Shown piece after piece: positions 52,131 to 61,724 of a stretch of DNA of 64,000 nucleotides. The translations under genes were made by a program, and so were the position numbers. Origin of the DNA: Ensifer adhaerens (GTDB lineage: Bacteria > Pseudomonadota > Alphaproteobacteria > Rhizobiales > Rhizobiaceae). The notes under the pieces were generated by a model. It searched no databases, was not told where the DNA came from, and saw nothing but the letters and a program-made list of their open reading frames with translations. The stretch lies in NCBI RefSeq assembly GCF_000697965.2, contig NZ_CP015882.1, positions 372,001 to 436,000 on the forward strand, in the 5' to 3' direction. How positions within the stretch are numbered: the stretch's first letter is position 1; every line of letters starts with the position of its first letter.

Positions 52131-53375
52131 CTAGAAACGTCCATAGGCGCCGCCGGCGCCGCTGATGGCCGTGAGGAAACTGGCAAGTCCGGCAGAGCGA
52201 AGCGGCAGGTATTGTTTTTGCTGCTCGCGGCAAAGGCGTTTGACCAGGCCCACCGCCGAGTGACTGATGTGATCGACCGGAAAGAGGATCGTCGCTGCCT
52301 GCCCGACGAGGGCGGGCAAGAGCGTCGTGCTGTCTTCCATGCCTCCGTCGTGGAGGAGGAGGTCGATGTTGCGCACTCTTGCGTAGGCTCGAAGATGATC
52401 AAACAGATTGCGTCGGCCGCCGACATAGAGCACGGGGCCGCTGAGCTGTGCGGGCGGCGCGCTGCCGTCGTCTCTGAGCTGAGCTGTGATTGCCGTCTCG
52501 AGGGCTTCGTTTTCGCGTAGGACCGCATAACGCAGATCCTGCATCTGCTCCAGTTCCCGCTGAAGAGCATCGGATTTCTCCTCAGACGCGGCAAGGCGCT
52601 GGGCGAAGGCCTCGTTGCGCGTCACGTCCGCTTCGTTGCTTGCGGATAGACCCCTCGTGCTTTTTGCAATGCGCGCCAAGGGTGCGACCGACGCGGCGAT
52701 TGCTTCGGCGTGGATCGCTCGCTCCTCCAATCGCCGGAGGCGCTGTTGCAGGGCGATCCGCTCATCGGCGGCCGCCTTCAGACGCGTCTCCTGCCGGGCG
52801 GTTCGTTCGCGTTCCTGTTCGAGTTCCCTTTCCAGCTCTGTCAGTCGTGCGATGTCGAGCCGACTTGCGCTGCCGACAAGGTGCGACAGCATATGCACTT
52901 CTCCGAAGATCTCGCGCATTAGTGCTGGCGATGTTCCCGGATGGCTCATCAGTGCCCAATACGGACCGGCGATGTCGCCGCGCTCGAAGGAATTGCGCCA
53001 GATGTTTCGGAGTTCGTCTTGATCGGCCTGCCGGGGAATGCGCTTGATGTTGCTCTCGTGGCGCTTGTCGAGCGCCTTGTTGAGCAACTTTGCCGCCTGA
53101 TCCCGTTGACCAGCAAGCCACACGCCTCGACCGTGCAGGGTATGGTCCGTCGCAGTGCGCACATCGTCTTGTCCGGTCCTGATCAGGACCTGGCGCAATT
53201 CTCCCGCCGTCAGGCAGGTGCCGATGATCGAGCAATGAAATGTCGAGGCAATGTCCCAGGTCCGCAAGCGATGGGCACTGATCTTGGGTGTGTGGCCATC
53301 CGGGGATGCAGCGAAGGACAAGGCTGCGGCAGGCAGGGGGACACCGTGGGATTTGAGACGGGGCAACGTGGGCAT
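52131..53375 (-). CDS. DUF2325 domain protein with long coiled coil
   Basis: A start at 53375 (MPTLPRLKSHGVPLPAAALS) gives 414 residues. The N-terminal third has CSIIGTCLTAGELRQVL, a helical part follows, then about 130 residues of Glu/Arg/Gln-rich coiled coil (ELERELEQERERTARQETRL). The C-terminal DUF2325 domain reads GPVLYVGGRRNLFDHLRAYA and LLHDGGMEDSTTLLPAL. Function unknown. In other bacteria DUF2325 genes lie near nitrogen-fixation or molybdenum genes. A Mo-box-like palindrome lies about 100 bases upstream of the start. Confidence 0.82.
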   Translation of the reverse strand: MPTLPRLKSHGVPLPAAALSFAASPDGHTPKISAHRLRTWDIASTFHCSIIGTCLTAGELRQVLIRTGQDDVRTATDHTLHGRGVWLAGQRDQAAKLLNKALDKRHESNIKRIPRQADQDELRNIWRNSFERGDIAGPYWALMSHPGTSPALMREIFGEVHMLSHLVGSASRLDIARLTELERELEQERERTARQETRLKAAADERIALQQRLRRLEERAIHAEAIAASVAPLARIAKSTRGLSASNEADVTRNEAFAQRLAASEEKSDALQRELEQMQDLRYAVLRENEALETAITAQLRDDGSAPPAQLSGPVLYVGGRRNLFDHLRAYARVRNIDLLLHDGGMEDSTTLLPALVGQAATILFPVDHISHSAVGLVKRLCREQQKQYLPLRSAGLASFLTAISGAGGAYGRF

Positions 53376-53472
53376 GGGCGTTCCGGAGCTAGGGCAGTTG
53401 CTGGCACTTCGCGACGCGGCCGTCCGCATTGCACATCCGCGAACGGGCCTTTCATCACAGGTAAACCCAATT

Positions 53473-53500
53473 AGCGTTATGTTTCAAGAAATATAACGCT
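53473..53500. promoter_or_regulatory. 28-bp palindrome resembling a ModE Mo-box
   Basis: AGCGTTATGTTT (53473-53484), CAAG, AAATATAACGCT (53489-53500): all 12 pairs match except one G-T. The form CGTTATGT-N8-ATATAACG equals the E. coli ModE operator layout CGTTATAT-N8-ACATAACG. Confidence 0.5.
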
Positions 53501-53707
53501 GAGGAAAACGCGCGCCCGAACGGGAACCACAGAATTCCCGCGCAGTTTTCGTCATTGCGTCGTTCAGCGAACAAACGTGCATGTCTGAAACGGAGCGCTG
53601 CCTAGGGGTTTCCCGCACAGCAATTGGTGTGAGTTCAAGCCTTTGCGCGTAGGAGAAAAGTGCCCGGACGGCGCTGGGCAGCGAGACGACCGGCCGTTTC
53701 CCAGGCC

Positions 53708-54604
53708 TCAGACCTGTTTCGCAACGCTGGCGATGAAGGCCGCTTTCAGATGCTCGGCGGCGGGCGAGAGGCTGTGGTGGCGCCGTTGAAGCAAAGAGAC
53801 GTCACGCATGACGATGGGGTCAATGAGATCGACTGTCGTTACACCGACGGCCGAGGCGAGCTGTCCGGAGTTTTCCGGTAGCACCGAAACGCCCATTCCG
53901 GCGGCAATCATGCTGATCGCCGTTGTCGAAAAGCGTACCTCGTACTTTGGCCGGTAGTTCGGCACGACGCGAATGAGGTTGTGCTCGACGATGTTGCGCA
54001 AAGGGTTGGAGGCGGCAAGCGTGATTAGCGTTTCGTCCTTGAGCTCGGCCCAGCGCACGGATTTGCGCTTGGCAAACCGGTGATCCTCGCGGCAGACGAG
54101 CATCAGTTTGTCGCGCAGCAGCGGGGTGGCGGCGATTTCGGGGTCTTCCTCCGAAAGGGTCCCGACGGCGATATCGACCTCGTGGCGCTTGAGCGCCGGG
54201 GTTATCTGCTCTTCCGGCATGTCGCGAATGTTGACGGAGATCTCCGGATACTTGTTCAGGAATCTGGCGATGATCGGCGGTACGACCGTTGCGGCAAGCA
54301 CGATCGCCGCGGCGATCGTCACTTGCCCACGCTTCAGCGAAGCGTTGTCGCGCACGTCGCCAACGGCAAGCTCGAGGTCCTTCATGATCTTGCGCGCCTG
54401 GGGCAGGAATTCCTGGCCGACCAGGGTGAGGGAGACCATGCGCGTGTGCCGGTCGAACAGGCGCACGCCGATCTCCCGTTCCAGATCCCGGATGAGGATG
54501 CTGACCGCGGACTGGGTGAGATGGAGGTTGCGTGCGGCGATGTTGAACTGGCCGAGCTCGGCCACAGCAATGAAGGCCCTGAGTTGCCGCAGGGTTATGT
54601 TCAT
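53708..54604 (-). CDS. LysR-family transcriptional regulator
   Basis: The 298-residue protein has the N-terminal LysR winged helix (MNITLRQLRAFIAVAELGQF, then NLHLTQSAVSILIRDLEREI) and a two-lobed effector domain. It lies in the same direction as, and 57 bases after, the BMP-type transporter ATPase gene, so it is probably the last cistron of that operon. It is a paralogue of the LysR gene at 61910-62806 with the same opening (TLKQLRAF, SAVSxLxRxLE). Confidence 0.9.
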   Translation of the reverse strand: MNITLRQLRAFIAVAELGQFNIAARNLHLTQSAVSILIRDLEREIGVRLFDRHTRMVSLTLVGQEFLPQARKIMKDLELAVGDVRDNASLKRGQVTIAAAIVLAATVVPPIIARFLNKYPEISVNIRDMPEEQITPALKRHEVDIAVGTLSEEDPEIAATPLLRDKLMLVCREDHRFAKRKSVRWAELKDETLITLAASNPLRNIVEHNLIRVVPNYRPKYEVRFSTTAISMIAAGMGVSVLPENSGQLASAVGVTTVDLIDPIVMRDVSLLQRRHHSLSPAAEHLKAAFIASVAKQV

Positions 54605-54661
54605 ATACGCGCGGCCTCCCGTTACATCGCTCCCATCAAAGCCTGCCAGACCTCGGCTTGT

Positions 54662-56194
54662 CTACCCCGCAAGTGCGGCTTGCTCTTTGTTGCCGGCCAT
54701 GAGCAGGCCGAGTTCGTCGAGACGGGCGCGGTCGGGCGGCAGTTCGCCAAGGATTTCGCCGTGGAACATGACGACGATGCGGTCGCAGATTGCAAACAGC
54801 TCCTCGAGTTCCGTGGAGATCAGCAGAATGGCGCGGCCGCTGTCGCGCTGGCGCAGCATCTCCTCCATCACGAACTCCATCGCGCCGATATCGATGCCGC
54901 GCGCGAGCTGATTGACGAGGATGAAATCGGGATCGCGCGCCAGCTCCCGCGCGACGACGAGCTTTTGCTGGTTGCCGCCTGAAAGTGCTGCGATCGGCTG
55001 GTTCTCGTCCCGGCTCTTCACGCGAAACCGCTTGATCAGGTCGCGGGTGTGCTCGCCGATGACCTTGCGGTTGAGCATGCCCCCCGTCGCGAACGGTTTT
55101 TGGTCGTAACGCTGCAGAATGGTGTTTTCGCTGAGCGACAGCGGCAAGACGATGCCGTGCTTGTGGCGGTCTTCCGGAATGTGGGAAAAACGCCTGGCAT
55201 TGATTTCTGCCGGGTCGAGCCCGGTTATATCGTTTCCGTTGAGAACGACGCGCCCGGAATCGACCGGCAGCAGGCCGGAGAGCGCGAGCGATAGTTCCGT
55301 CTGGCCGTTGCCGGAAACGCCTGCTATGCCGACGATTTCGCCGGCGCGTACATCGAGGCTCACGCCGCGCACGGCCGGAAGGCCGGTCTCGGCGCGGCAG
55401 GTGAGGTTTTCCACCGAAAGCACGATACGACCTGGCGGTTTGGGGCTACGCGGGAGCTCCATGCGCACCTCCCGACCGACCATCATGCGCGCGAGCTCAC
55501 GCGCATTTGTCTCCCCGACCCTGACCGTATTGACGACGCGGCCGTCACGCATGACGCTGATGCGATTGCTGACCCGCATCACCTCGTCCAGCTTGTGCGA
55601 AATGAAGACGACGGTCTTCCCATCCTTCACCAGATCACCCATCAGCGAAAGGAGGCGGTCGGTCTCTTGCGGGGTGAGAACGGCGGTCGGTTCGTCAAGG
55701 ATGAGCAGGTCGATACCGTGGAATAGCACCTTCAGGATTTCCACCCGCTGCTGCTCGCCGACCGAGAGGTCTTCGACGATTGCGTCGGGACGCACGTCGA
55801 GGGCGTAGCGCTCGGAAAGCGCGCGGATCTTTCGGTGGACCTTGTCGATATCGGATATGACGCTGAGCGCCGAACCCTGGCCGAGGATGTAGTTTTCTGC
55901 CACGGTCAGGTTCGGTACCAGCATGAAGTGCTGGTGCACCATGCCGATCCGCTGGCGGATCGCGTCGCGTGGGCTTGCAAAGCGCACCGATTGTCCCTTG
56001 TAGACGATCTCGCCTTCATCCGGCCGTACCATGCCACAGATCATGCTCATCAGCACGCTCTTGCCGGCGCCGTTTTCGCCGAGCAGCGAATGGATCTCGC
56101 CTTCCTCGATTTCGAGCGAAACGCCGTCGCTGGCGATGATAGGGCCGAAACGTTTGCGGATATTGTCGATGCGCAGGAACGGTTTTGCCGACAT
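54662..56194 (-). CDS. BMP-type nucleoside ABC transporter ATP-binding protein (tandem ATPase)
   Basis: A start at 56194 (MSAKPFLRIDNIRKRFGPII) gives 510 residues with two ABC domains. The first has Walker A GENGAGKSVLM, LSVGEQQRVEILKVLF and LLILDEPTAVLTPQE. The second has a degenerate Walker A (GVSGNGQTELSLAL) and LSGGNQQKLVVARELARDPD. The degenerate second site is normal for this family (NupO/YufO type). It energises two permeases and the BMP-family binding protein upstream in the operon. Confidence 0.9.
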   Translation of the reverse strand: MSAKPFLRIDNIRKRFGPIIASDGVSLEIEEGEIHSLLGENGAGKSVLMSMICGMVRPDEGEIVYKGQSVRFASPRDAIRQRIGMVHQHFMLVPNLTVAENYILGQGSALSVISDIDKVHRKIRALSERYALDVRPDAIVEDLSVGEQQRVEILKVLFHGIDLLILDEPTAVLTPQETDRLLSLMGDLVKDGKTVVFISHKLDEVMRVSNRISVMRDGRVVNTVRVGETNARELARMMVGREVRMELPRSPKPPGRIVLSVENLTCRAETGLPAVRGVSLDVRAGEIVGIAGVSGNGQTELSLALSGLLPVDSGRVVLNGNDITGLDPAEINARRFSHIPEDRHKHGIVLPLSLSENTILQRYDQKPFATGGMLNRKVIGEHTRDLIKRFRVKSRDENQPIAALSGGNQQKLVVARELARDPDFILVNQLARGIDIGAMEFVMEEMLRQRDSGRAILLISTELEELFAICDRIVVMFHGEILGELPPDRARLDELGLLMAGNKEQAALAG

Positions 56195-56199
56195 GTCGA

Positions 56200-57132
56200 T
56201 CACCTCATCTCGTAGGGCTGGCCAAGCTTGCTGGGTGCGGCACCCTTGCCGCGGAAGGCGACGAGCGTGACGATCGTCATGATGTAGGGAAGCGCCTGCA
56301 GCACTTGGTAGGGCACGACGATCGATGCCTGCGCCTGGAGCATGAGCTGCAGGGCGTAAAAGAGGCCGAAGAGCAGCGAGACGAAGAAGGCGCCGATCGG
56401 CGACCAGCGGGCAAAGACCACGACGGCAAGGGCGATGAAGCCGCGGCCGGAGGTGATGCCTTCGACGAACTGGTTGGAATGGCCAAGCGTGAGGAACGCG
56501 CCACCGAGCCCTGCAAGCCCTGTACCGACGAGAACGGCGGCATAGCGGTAGCCGACGACACTGCGACCGGCGACGTCGACGGCCTTCGGGTGCTCGCCGA
56601 CGGCGCGAAGCGTCAGGCCGAAGGAGGTGCGGTAAAGCATCAGGGTGGCGAGTATGGCGACCAGCACGGTCGAATAGACGATCAGGTTCTGACGGAAGAA
56701 CGCCTCCCCGAGAAAGGGCAGATCGCTCAGCCAGGGTATGTGGACCGGCTGGGCGATCTCGATGCCCTTGCCGGTCGAAACGTAATAGGTGCGAAAGAGG
56801 AAGGCCGTCAGGCCCATGCCGAGCAGGTTGAGGGCCGCCCCCACCACGATCTGGTCCGCCTTGATGGTGATCGTGAAGACGGCGAAGACGAGCCCGAACA
56901 GCATGCCGCCGGCAACGCCGGCCAATAGCCCGAGCGGAATGTTGCCGGTGGCTGCGGCCGCAGCGAAGCCGCAGAAGGCGCCGACGAGCATCGTGCCTTC
57001 GAGCCCGATGTTGAGCACGCCTGCGCGCTCGGAAAAGACCTCGCCGATCGAGGCGAAGATCAGGGGGGTGGCAAGCCTCCAGGCGGCGCCGACGAGCGCT
57101 GCGAGAAAGGTGAGAGAAATCATGTCGTCCAT
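56200..57132 (-). CDS. BMP-type nucleoside ABC transporter permease (NupQ/YufQ-like)
   Basis: The 310-residue protein has about nine hydrophobic segments. It has the family loop SERAGVLNIGLEGTMLVGAF and GVTLRAVGEHPKAVDVAGRS-like LTLRAVGEHPKAVDVAGRSV, typical of YufQ/RbsC-like permeases. GGAGG precedes the ATG at 57132. Five bases separate its stop from the ATPase start. Confidence 0.9.
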   Translation of the reverse strand: MDDMISLTFLAALVGAAWRLATPLIFASIGEVFSERAGVLNIGLEGTMLVGAFCGFAAAAATGNIPLGLLAGVAGGMLFGLVFAVFTITIKADQIVVGAALNLLGMGLTAFLFRTYYVSTGKGIEIAQPVHIPWLSDLPFLGEAFFRQNLIVYSTVLVAILATLMLYRTSFGLTLRAVGEHPKAVDVAGRSVVGYRYAAVLVGTGLAGLGGAFLTLGHSNQFVEGITSGRGFIALAVVVFARWSPIGAFFVSLLFGLFYALQLMLQAQASIVVPYQVLQALPYIMTIVTLVAFRGKGAAPSKLGQPYEMR

Positions 57133-57211
57133 GGGTTCGACCCTCCAGGAATATCGCCAAAGTTTTGTTTTCCCGCGGGCGGTCTACGGCGACGCGGGAG
57201 TTTCCATGCTT

Positions 57212-58318
57212 TCAAGCCACAGTCCTGAGGATGTCGCGCAGCTTTGCGAAGGCGACGACCGAGAGGATGACGATGCCCTGAATGACCAACACCAGGACCT
57301 GCGGGACCTGTGAGGTGATCTGGAGGACTTCCGAGCCGGAGCGAAGCGTCGCAAAAAGCCCGCCCGACAGGATTGCCGCCAACGGATTGTTGCCGGCCAA
57401 GAGCGCCACCGCGATGCCCTCGAAACCATAACCCGGCGAAATGTTCTGGTAGAGCCGACGTGTGACGCCCGCCACCTCGAAGGCGCCGGCAAGGCCTGCC
57501 ATCGCGCCGCTGATGCACATCGCGATCATGACGTTCCTGGCGACGTTCATGCCGGCATAGCGGGCGGCATGCGGGTTGAGACCGACGACGCGCAGCGCAA
57601 AGCCGCGGCTGCTTCTTCGCAGGAAGATGTACAGCGCAACCGCCAGAACCACCGCAACGAGGATGCCGATGTGAAGCCTAAGGTCGGTTACCAGGCGTGG
57701 CGTCCAGGCTTCGCGCACCAGCCTTGCCGATTGCGGATAGGCGGCACTCGCATCGCGCATCGGACCGGTGACGAGATAGCTCGTGAGGATGAGGGCGATG
57801 TAGTTGAGCATGATGGTGGTGACGATCTCGCTTGCCTGAAAGCGCACCTTCAGATAGCCGGCTATGCCAGCCCAGGCGGCGCCCGCAAGCGCCCCCGCCA
57901 ACATCACAAGCGGCGCATGCACCCAGACGGATAGGCCGTCGATGCTGGTGCCGACAAGGGTTGCGGCGATCGCTCCGACATAGAGCTGGCCTTCGGCGCC
58001 GATGTTCCAGATCGAGCAGCGAAACGCGACGCACAGCCCTGCACCGATCAGGATCAGCGGCGTCGCCTTCAGGAGAATTTCTCCGACCGAGCGTATGTCC
58101 TGGAACGAGCCGAAGACCATGACGGTGACGACGTCGCTGCCGTTGAAGCCGTTGAGCCAGAGCAGCAGGGCGCCGAAGGCGAGTGCGACGAGAACTGCCG
58201 CGATGGGTGTCAGGGCGCTGATCGCAGCCTGCGAGAGTGTCCTGTAGAAAGCTTGGGCTGCTTGAGAATTCACGGTCTCACGCACTCCCTGGTTTATCTC
58301 AGCCATGGGTGTGTCCAT
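57212..58318 (-). CDS. BMP-type nucleoside ABC transporter permease (NupP/YufP-like)
   Basis: The 368-residue protein has a 30-residue hydrophilic N-terminus, then membrane helices (ALTPIAAVLVALAFGALLLW first) and the loop CSIWNIGAEGQLYVGAIAAT, the hallmark of the YufP branch, plus LNPHAARYAGMNVARNVMIA. It forms the channel with the neighbouring permease. A start at 58306 (MAEINQG) is an alternative. Confidence 0.88.
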   Translation of the reverse strand: MDTPMAEINQGVRETVNSQAAQAFYRTLSQAAISALTPIAAVLVALAFGALLLWLNGFNGSDVVTVMVFGSFQDIRSVGEILLKATPLILIGAGLCVAFRCSIWNIGAEGQLYVGAIAATLVGTSIDGLSVWVHAPLVMLAGALAGAAWAGIAGYLKVRFQASEIVTTIMLNYIALILTSYLVTGPMRDASAAYPQSARLVREAWTPRLVTDLRLHIGILVAVVLAVALYIFLRRSSRGFALRVVGLNPHAARYAGMNVARNVMIAMCISGAMAGLAGAFEVAGVTRRLYQNISPGYGFEGIAVALLAGNNPLAAILSGGLFATLRSGSEVLQITSQVPQVLVLVIQGIVILSVVAFAKLRDILRTVA

Positions 58319-58373
58319 TGGTGTGATGCGGGAAGTGGCTGCGGCTGGATATCCCGCCGCAGCATGGAGGCAG

Positions 58374-59363
58374 CTATTCTGCGCCGGTCTTGATCTCGCC
58401 GGCGGCGATCTTGGCGCTGATTGCCTTGACCTCGGCGCGGATATCCTCCGGCACGGAGACCGGGCCGTCGTCGCGGAAGGTAAACGAGATGACCTTCGGG
58501 TCCTTCAGGCCGAAAACCACGTTCTCCGTGGGCGGGTGGCCTTCCTTGATCGCGCGAACCACTTCGACCACGCCTTGAGCATAGTCGGCGACGTAGAGCC
58601 CGAGAATGTTGTTAGGCGCAACCTCGGTAAAGTCGCTGAAGATCGAGAAGGAGCGCACGTCCGGGCCGGATTCGGCAATCGCCTGGTAGCCGCCGACGGT
58701 GGCGCCGGAAGCGTTCGGTACGACGAAGTCAGCGCCTTGCGAGATCATGCTGAGCGCCGCTTCCTTGGCGGCGGTCGTATCGGTGAAGTTGCCGATATAG
58801 GCTTCGCTGATCGGGAAGTCCGGATTGATGCTTTTTGCGCCGTTCTTGAAGCCGGCGAATGCCTGCTGGATCGGCGGGATTTCCATGCCGCCGACAAGGC
58901 CGGCCTTACCGCCCATTTTCGCAGCGATCACACCCATCAGGTAAAAGGGCTGGCTGGTATCGGTATTGAGCCCGATAACGTTGCCTTCGTGGATCGCGCT
59001 CGACGAGATCAGGAAATAGGTGTCCGGATAATCGAGCGCGACATCGCGCGCGGCGTCCTGGAACTCAAAACCGTGGCCAAGGATGACCTTGTAGCCCTGG
59101 CTCGCATAATCTCGAAACGCCTTTTCGAAGGAGGCCGGGTTCTGCTGCAGCTCGACATAGCTGATCTTGGCGCCAAGCTGTTGCTCAACGCCCTTGAGCG
59201 CGTTGTAGCCGATCCGGTTCCATCCTTCTTCGGAAACACTGCCGGGCACGAGAAGGCCCATCTTGAAGTCTTCGGCGTGCGCGAGGTCCTGCCAGAGTAT
59301 TCCGGTCAGGGCCATTCCGAGAGTGGACGCAAGCAGCAAACGACGTGAAATTTCAGTTATCAT
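58374..59363 (-). CDS. BMP-family substrate-binding protein
   Basis: A start at 59363 (MITEISRRLLLASTLGMALT) gives 329 residues with a signal peptide cleaved near AHAED. The mature part reads FKMGLLVPGSVSEEGWNRIG and VGGMEIPPIQQAFAGFKNGA, the BMP/Med/PnrA fold that binds purine nucleosides or related ligands. No lipobox cysteine is visible, so it is a free periplasmic protein. It leads the transporter set; the deaminase gene lies 54 bases upstream in the same direction. Confidence 0.9.
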   Translation of the reverse strand: MITEISRRLLLASTLGMALTGILWQDLAHAEDFKMGLLVPGSVSEEGWNRIGYNALKGVEQQLGAKISYVELQQNPASFEKAFRDYASQGYKVILGHGFEFQDAARDVALDYPDTYFLISSSAIHEGNVIGLNTDTSQPFYLMGVIAAKMGGKAGLVGGMEIPPIQQAFAGFKNGAKSINPDFPISEAYIGNFTDTTAAKEAALSMISQGADFVVPNASGATVGGYQAIAESGPDVRSFSIFSDFTEVAPNNILGLYVADYAQGVVEVVRAIKEGHPPTENVVFGLKDPKVISFTFRDDGPVSVPEDIRAEVKAISAKIAAGEIKTGAE

Positions 59364-59417
59364 TTCATTCCTCCCATTAGATTGCAGTCCCAATCCCCCC
59401 GGAGCAGCCGTTCCCTT

Positions 59418-60713
59418 TTATGCGTTCTCCTTCAGGCGGATGTTTTCAGTAGTGCTCTGCGAGACCAGGCGCCCGTTCGAAAAGACGAAAGCCCGATCCG
59501 GCCCGCCGGCAATCAGCGTGTCGGTATCGATGCAGTCGGTAATGACGAAGTCGGCGCGCGCGCCGGGTCTGAAACCGTAGTCCTTGCCAAGCCCCATCAG
59601 TCGGGCAGGGGCCGTCGTGATCATGCTGTGCGCGGCTGAGAGCTCGTCCCCGCGCAGATGGCCTGCAAGCAGTGTCCAGCGGGCGATTTCCAGCATGTCG
59701 CCCGAGCCGGTCGGAACGAACGGATCCTGGATATTGTCCGAGGCGGTGGCGATGGTGATGCCGGCGCGATGGAGTTCGGCGACACGCGTCAACCCGCGCG
59801 GCGGCAGCATCTCGTAATCGCGGCCCTGTAGATAGAGATTTGCGGCCGGCAGTGTCACCACGCCGACATTCAGTTTGTCCAGGCGCTCTGCTATCCGCTG
59901 GAACTCCCGGCGCGGCAAGGCGCTCAACACCGAGACGTGGCTGAAGACGGTGCGCCCCTGCATGCCGAAGCGCTCGACGCGTTCGAGTGCGGCGTCGATG
60001 AGATGCACGCCGGCATTGAGGTGTTCGTCGAGGTGCAGGTCGATAGGCTTGCCGGATTTCACAGCGGCCGAAAACAGGATGTCGAGGTAGCGCGGCGGGT
60101 CCTCGGAAACGGCGGGCGTTCCGCCGACGGCATCGGCGAGCGCAACGGCGCCGTCGATGTTGTTGCCGAGCCACTCGAAGTCTTGGCCTGGATGCGGCGT
60201 CATGAAGGCGACGAGCTGAAGCGTGATGCGGTGCTTTTCGGCATCGCGAATGGCGGCCAGCGTCTCGATGCCATGGAAACCGGCATCCTTGTCGACGTTG
60301 ATGTGGCTGCGGATCGCGGTCGTGCCGCGCGAAAGACATCGCCCGATTGTGCGCGTCGCGCGCTTGTGAATGTCGTCGGGGCCGGCGGTGCGGGCGTATT
60401 TCGCAAAGGCTTCGCGGGCGCCCTGGAGCGTGCCGGAGGGATTTGGCGTAAACCGCAGCACCCCCGTCTTGTCGAGATGCTGGTGCGCGTCGACGAAGCC
60501 CGGCGAAACGAGCATGCCGGAAATGTCTATGCAGGCGCCGCACGAACCGGTGTCGAGAAAGGGCTCGACGACCGTGATGCGCCCGTCGGCGCCGACGATA
60601 ATGTCACTTGCCGACTGCGAGCCGTCATCGTTTATGACGGTACCGCCCGTGAGGGCAAAGGACTGACCGGGGATCAGTCTTGCGAGCAACGCAGCTGGAT
60701 TTTCACGTACCAT
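59418..60713 (-). CDS. Cytosine-deaminase-like amidohydrolase
   Basis: The 431-residue protein has the CodA-type ligand set: GFVDAHQHLDKTG, LHLDEHLNAG (His-Leu-Asp-Glu-His), FSHVSVLSAL and TIATASDNIQDPF. The HxDE motif is diagnostic of cytosine and related deaminases. It is in the same operon as a BMP-type nucleoside transporter and a class II aldolase-like gene, so it probably deaminates an imported pyrimidine or similar ring. Not assigned as codA because C-terminal identity is not certain. Confidence 0.87.
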   Translation of the reverse strand: MVRENPAALLARLIPGQSFALTGGTVINDDGSQSASDIIVGADGRITVVEPFLDTGSCGACIDISGMLVSPGFVDAHQHLDKTGVLRFTPNPSGTLQGAREAFAKYARTAGPDDIHKRATRTIGRCLSRGTTAIRSHINVDKDAGFHGIETLAAIRDAEKHRITLQLVAFMTPHPGQDFEWLGNNIDGAVALADAVGGTPAVSEDPPRYLDILFSAAVKSGKPIDLHLDEHLNAGVHLIDAALERVERFGMQGRTVFSHVSVLSALPRREFQRIAERLDKLNVGVVTLPAANLYLQGRDYEMLPPRGLTRVAELHRAGITIATASDNIQDPFVPTGSGDMLEIARWTLLAGHLRGDELSAAHSMITTAPARLMGLGKDYGFRPGARADFVITDCIDTDTLIAGGPDRAFVFSNGRLVSQSTTENIRLKENA

Positions 60714-60935
60714 GTCGTCCCCACCTTGTTGTTATGGCGGGAAACTAAGCACGCGCTTTTAATTCAAACAAATTCATTATTTCAATTATTTGATAAATGG
60801 ATCGTATTAATTGCCGATCGCCAGGCACCGTTCGAGCATGGCCAACGTCATGGAAAGAGACGCCTGATCAACTGGTTGACCGGCAATCTGGAACGGGCCG
60901 ATGCGATCGCTTTTGGCATCGGCCCTGGTTCGCAT
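60714..60935. promoter_or_regulatory. AT-rich control region upstream of deaminase/transporter operon
   Basis: An island of A+T around 60755-60795 contains CAAAT and ATTTG arms within a larger TCAAA/TTTGA repeat, and repeated TTCA motifs, as seen in LysR-type sites. The operon start is the likely promoter location; no boxes are assigned. Confidence 0.35.
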
Positions 60936-61724
60936 TCAGTGCCTGTATTGCGGTTCCTCGGCGTCGAGTTGCCGGCGGATGGCGGCAAGATGGGCCCGTG
61001 CCGACTCCGGGTCACCCTCGCGCATCTGCCGGTAAGCGGCCTCAGCGATCTGTGGGGCGACGGGCAGGACTTCCCGTCCGGTGGACATCGCAAGCACCTG
61101 CACTTCGGCCGCCCGTTCCAGATAGTAGAGATCGTCCCAGGCATCGGCGATTGTCGGCGCCAGGACCAGCACGCCGTGGTGTTTCAGGAAGACGATATCG
61201 GCGTCGCCCGCTGCAGCAGCAATGCGAGCGCCTTCCCGATGGTCGAGGGCAAGGCCGTTGTAGTTTTCGTCGACAGCGGTGCGTCCGTAGAATTTCAGCG
61301 CAGTCTGGCCGGCCCAAATCAAGGGGGCGCCCTCGGTCATGGATAAGGCGGTCGCATAGGGCATGTGCGTGTGGAAGGCGACTTTTGCGCGCGGCAGCCG
61401 GCGGTGGATTTCGGCATGGATGTAAAAAGCGGTTGCCTCCGGCTCACCGTCACCGTCGATGACGGTGCCCTTGAAATCGCACACCAGCAGCTTTGATGCC
61501 GTCAGCTCGCGAAAGGCATAGCCGTAGGGATTGACGATGAAGAGATCGTCATGGCCGGGTACGACAGCCGAAAAATGGTTGCAGATGCCCTCTTCGAAGC
61601 CGTTGCGCGCCGCCATGCGGAAGCAGGCCGCCAGATCTTCCTTGGTGCTGCGGATGGCATCTGTGGAAAGGTTGGGCCGGTTCGACCGTGCCGCTTCGGT
61701 GCTGCTTTTCAGGGAATGCGCCAT
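60936..61724 (-). CDS. Class II aldolase/adducin-family protein
   Basis: A start at 61724 (MAHSLKSSTEAARS), after AGGAGC, gives 262 residues; an in-frame upstream extension is Arg-rich and rejected. The zinc-site motifs are present: AFHTHMPYATALSM and FLKHHGVLVLAP, with the fold opening EGICNHFSAVVPGHDDLFIV. Enzymes of this fold split or decarboxylate short sugar acids and related compounds. It is the first gene of the leftward operon that continues with the deaminase and transporter genes, after a 222-base gap that may hold a second promoter. Confidence 0.87.
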   Translation of the reverse strand: MAHSLKSSTEAARSNRPNLSTDAIRSTKEDLAACFRMAARNGFEEGICNHFSAVVPGHDDLFIVNPYGYAFRELTASKLLVCDFKGTVIDGDGEPEATAFYIHAEIHRRLPRAKVAFHTHMPYATALSMTEGAPLIWAGQTALKFYGRTAVDENYNGLALDHREGARIAAAAGDADIVFLKHHGVLVLAPTIADAWDDLYYLERAAEVQVLAMSTGREVLPVAPQIAEAAYRQMREGDPESARAHLAAIRRQLDAEEPQYRH

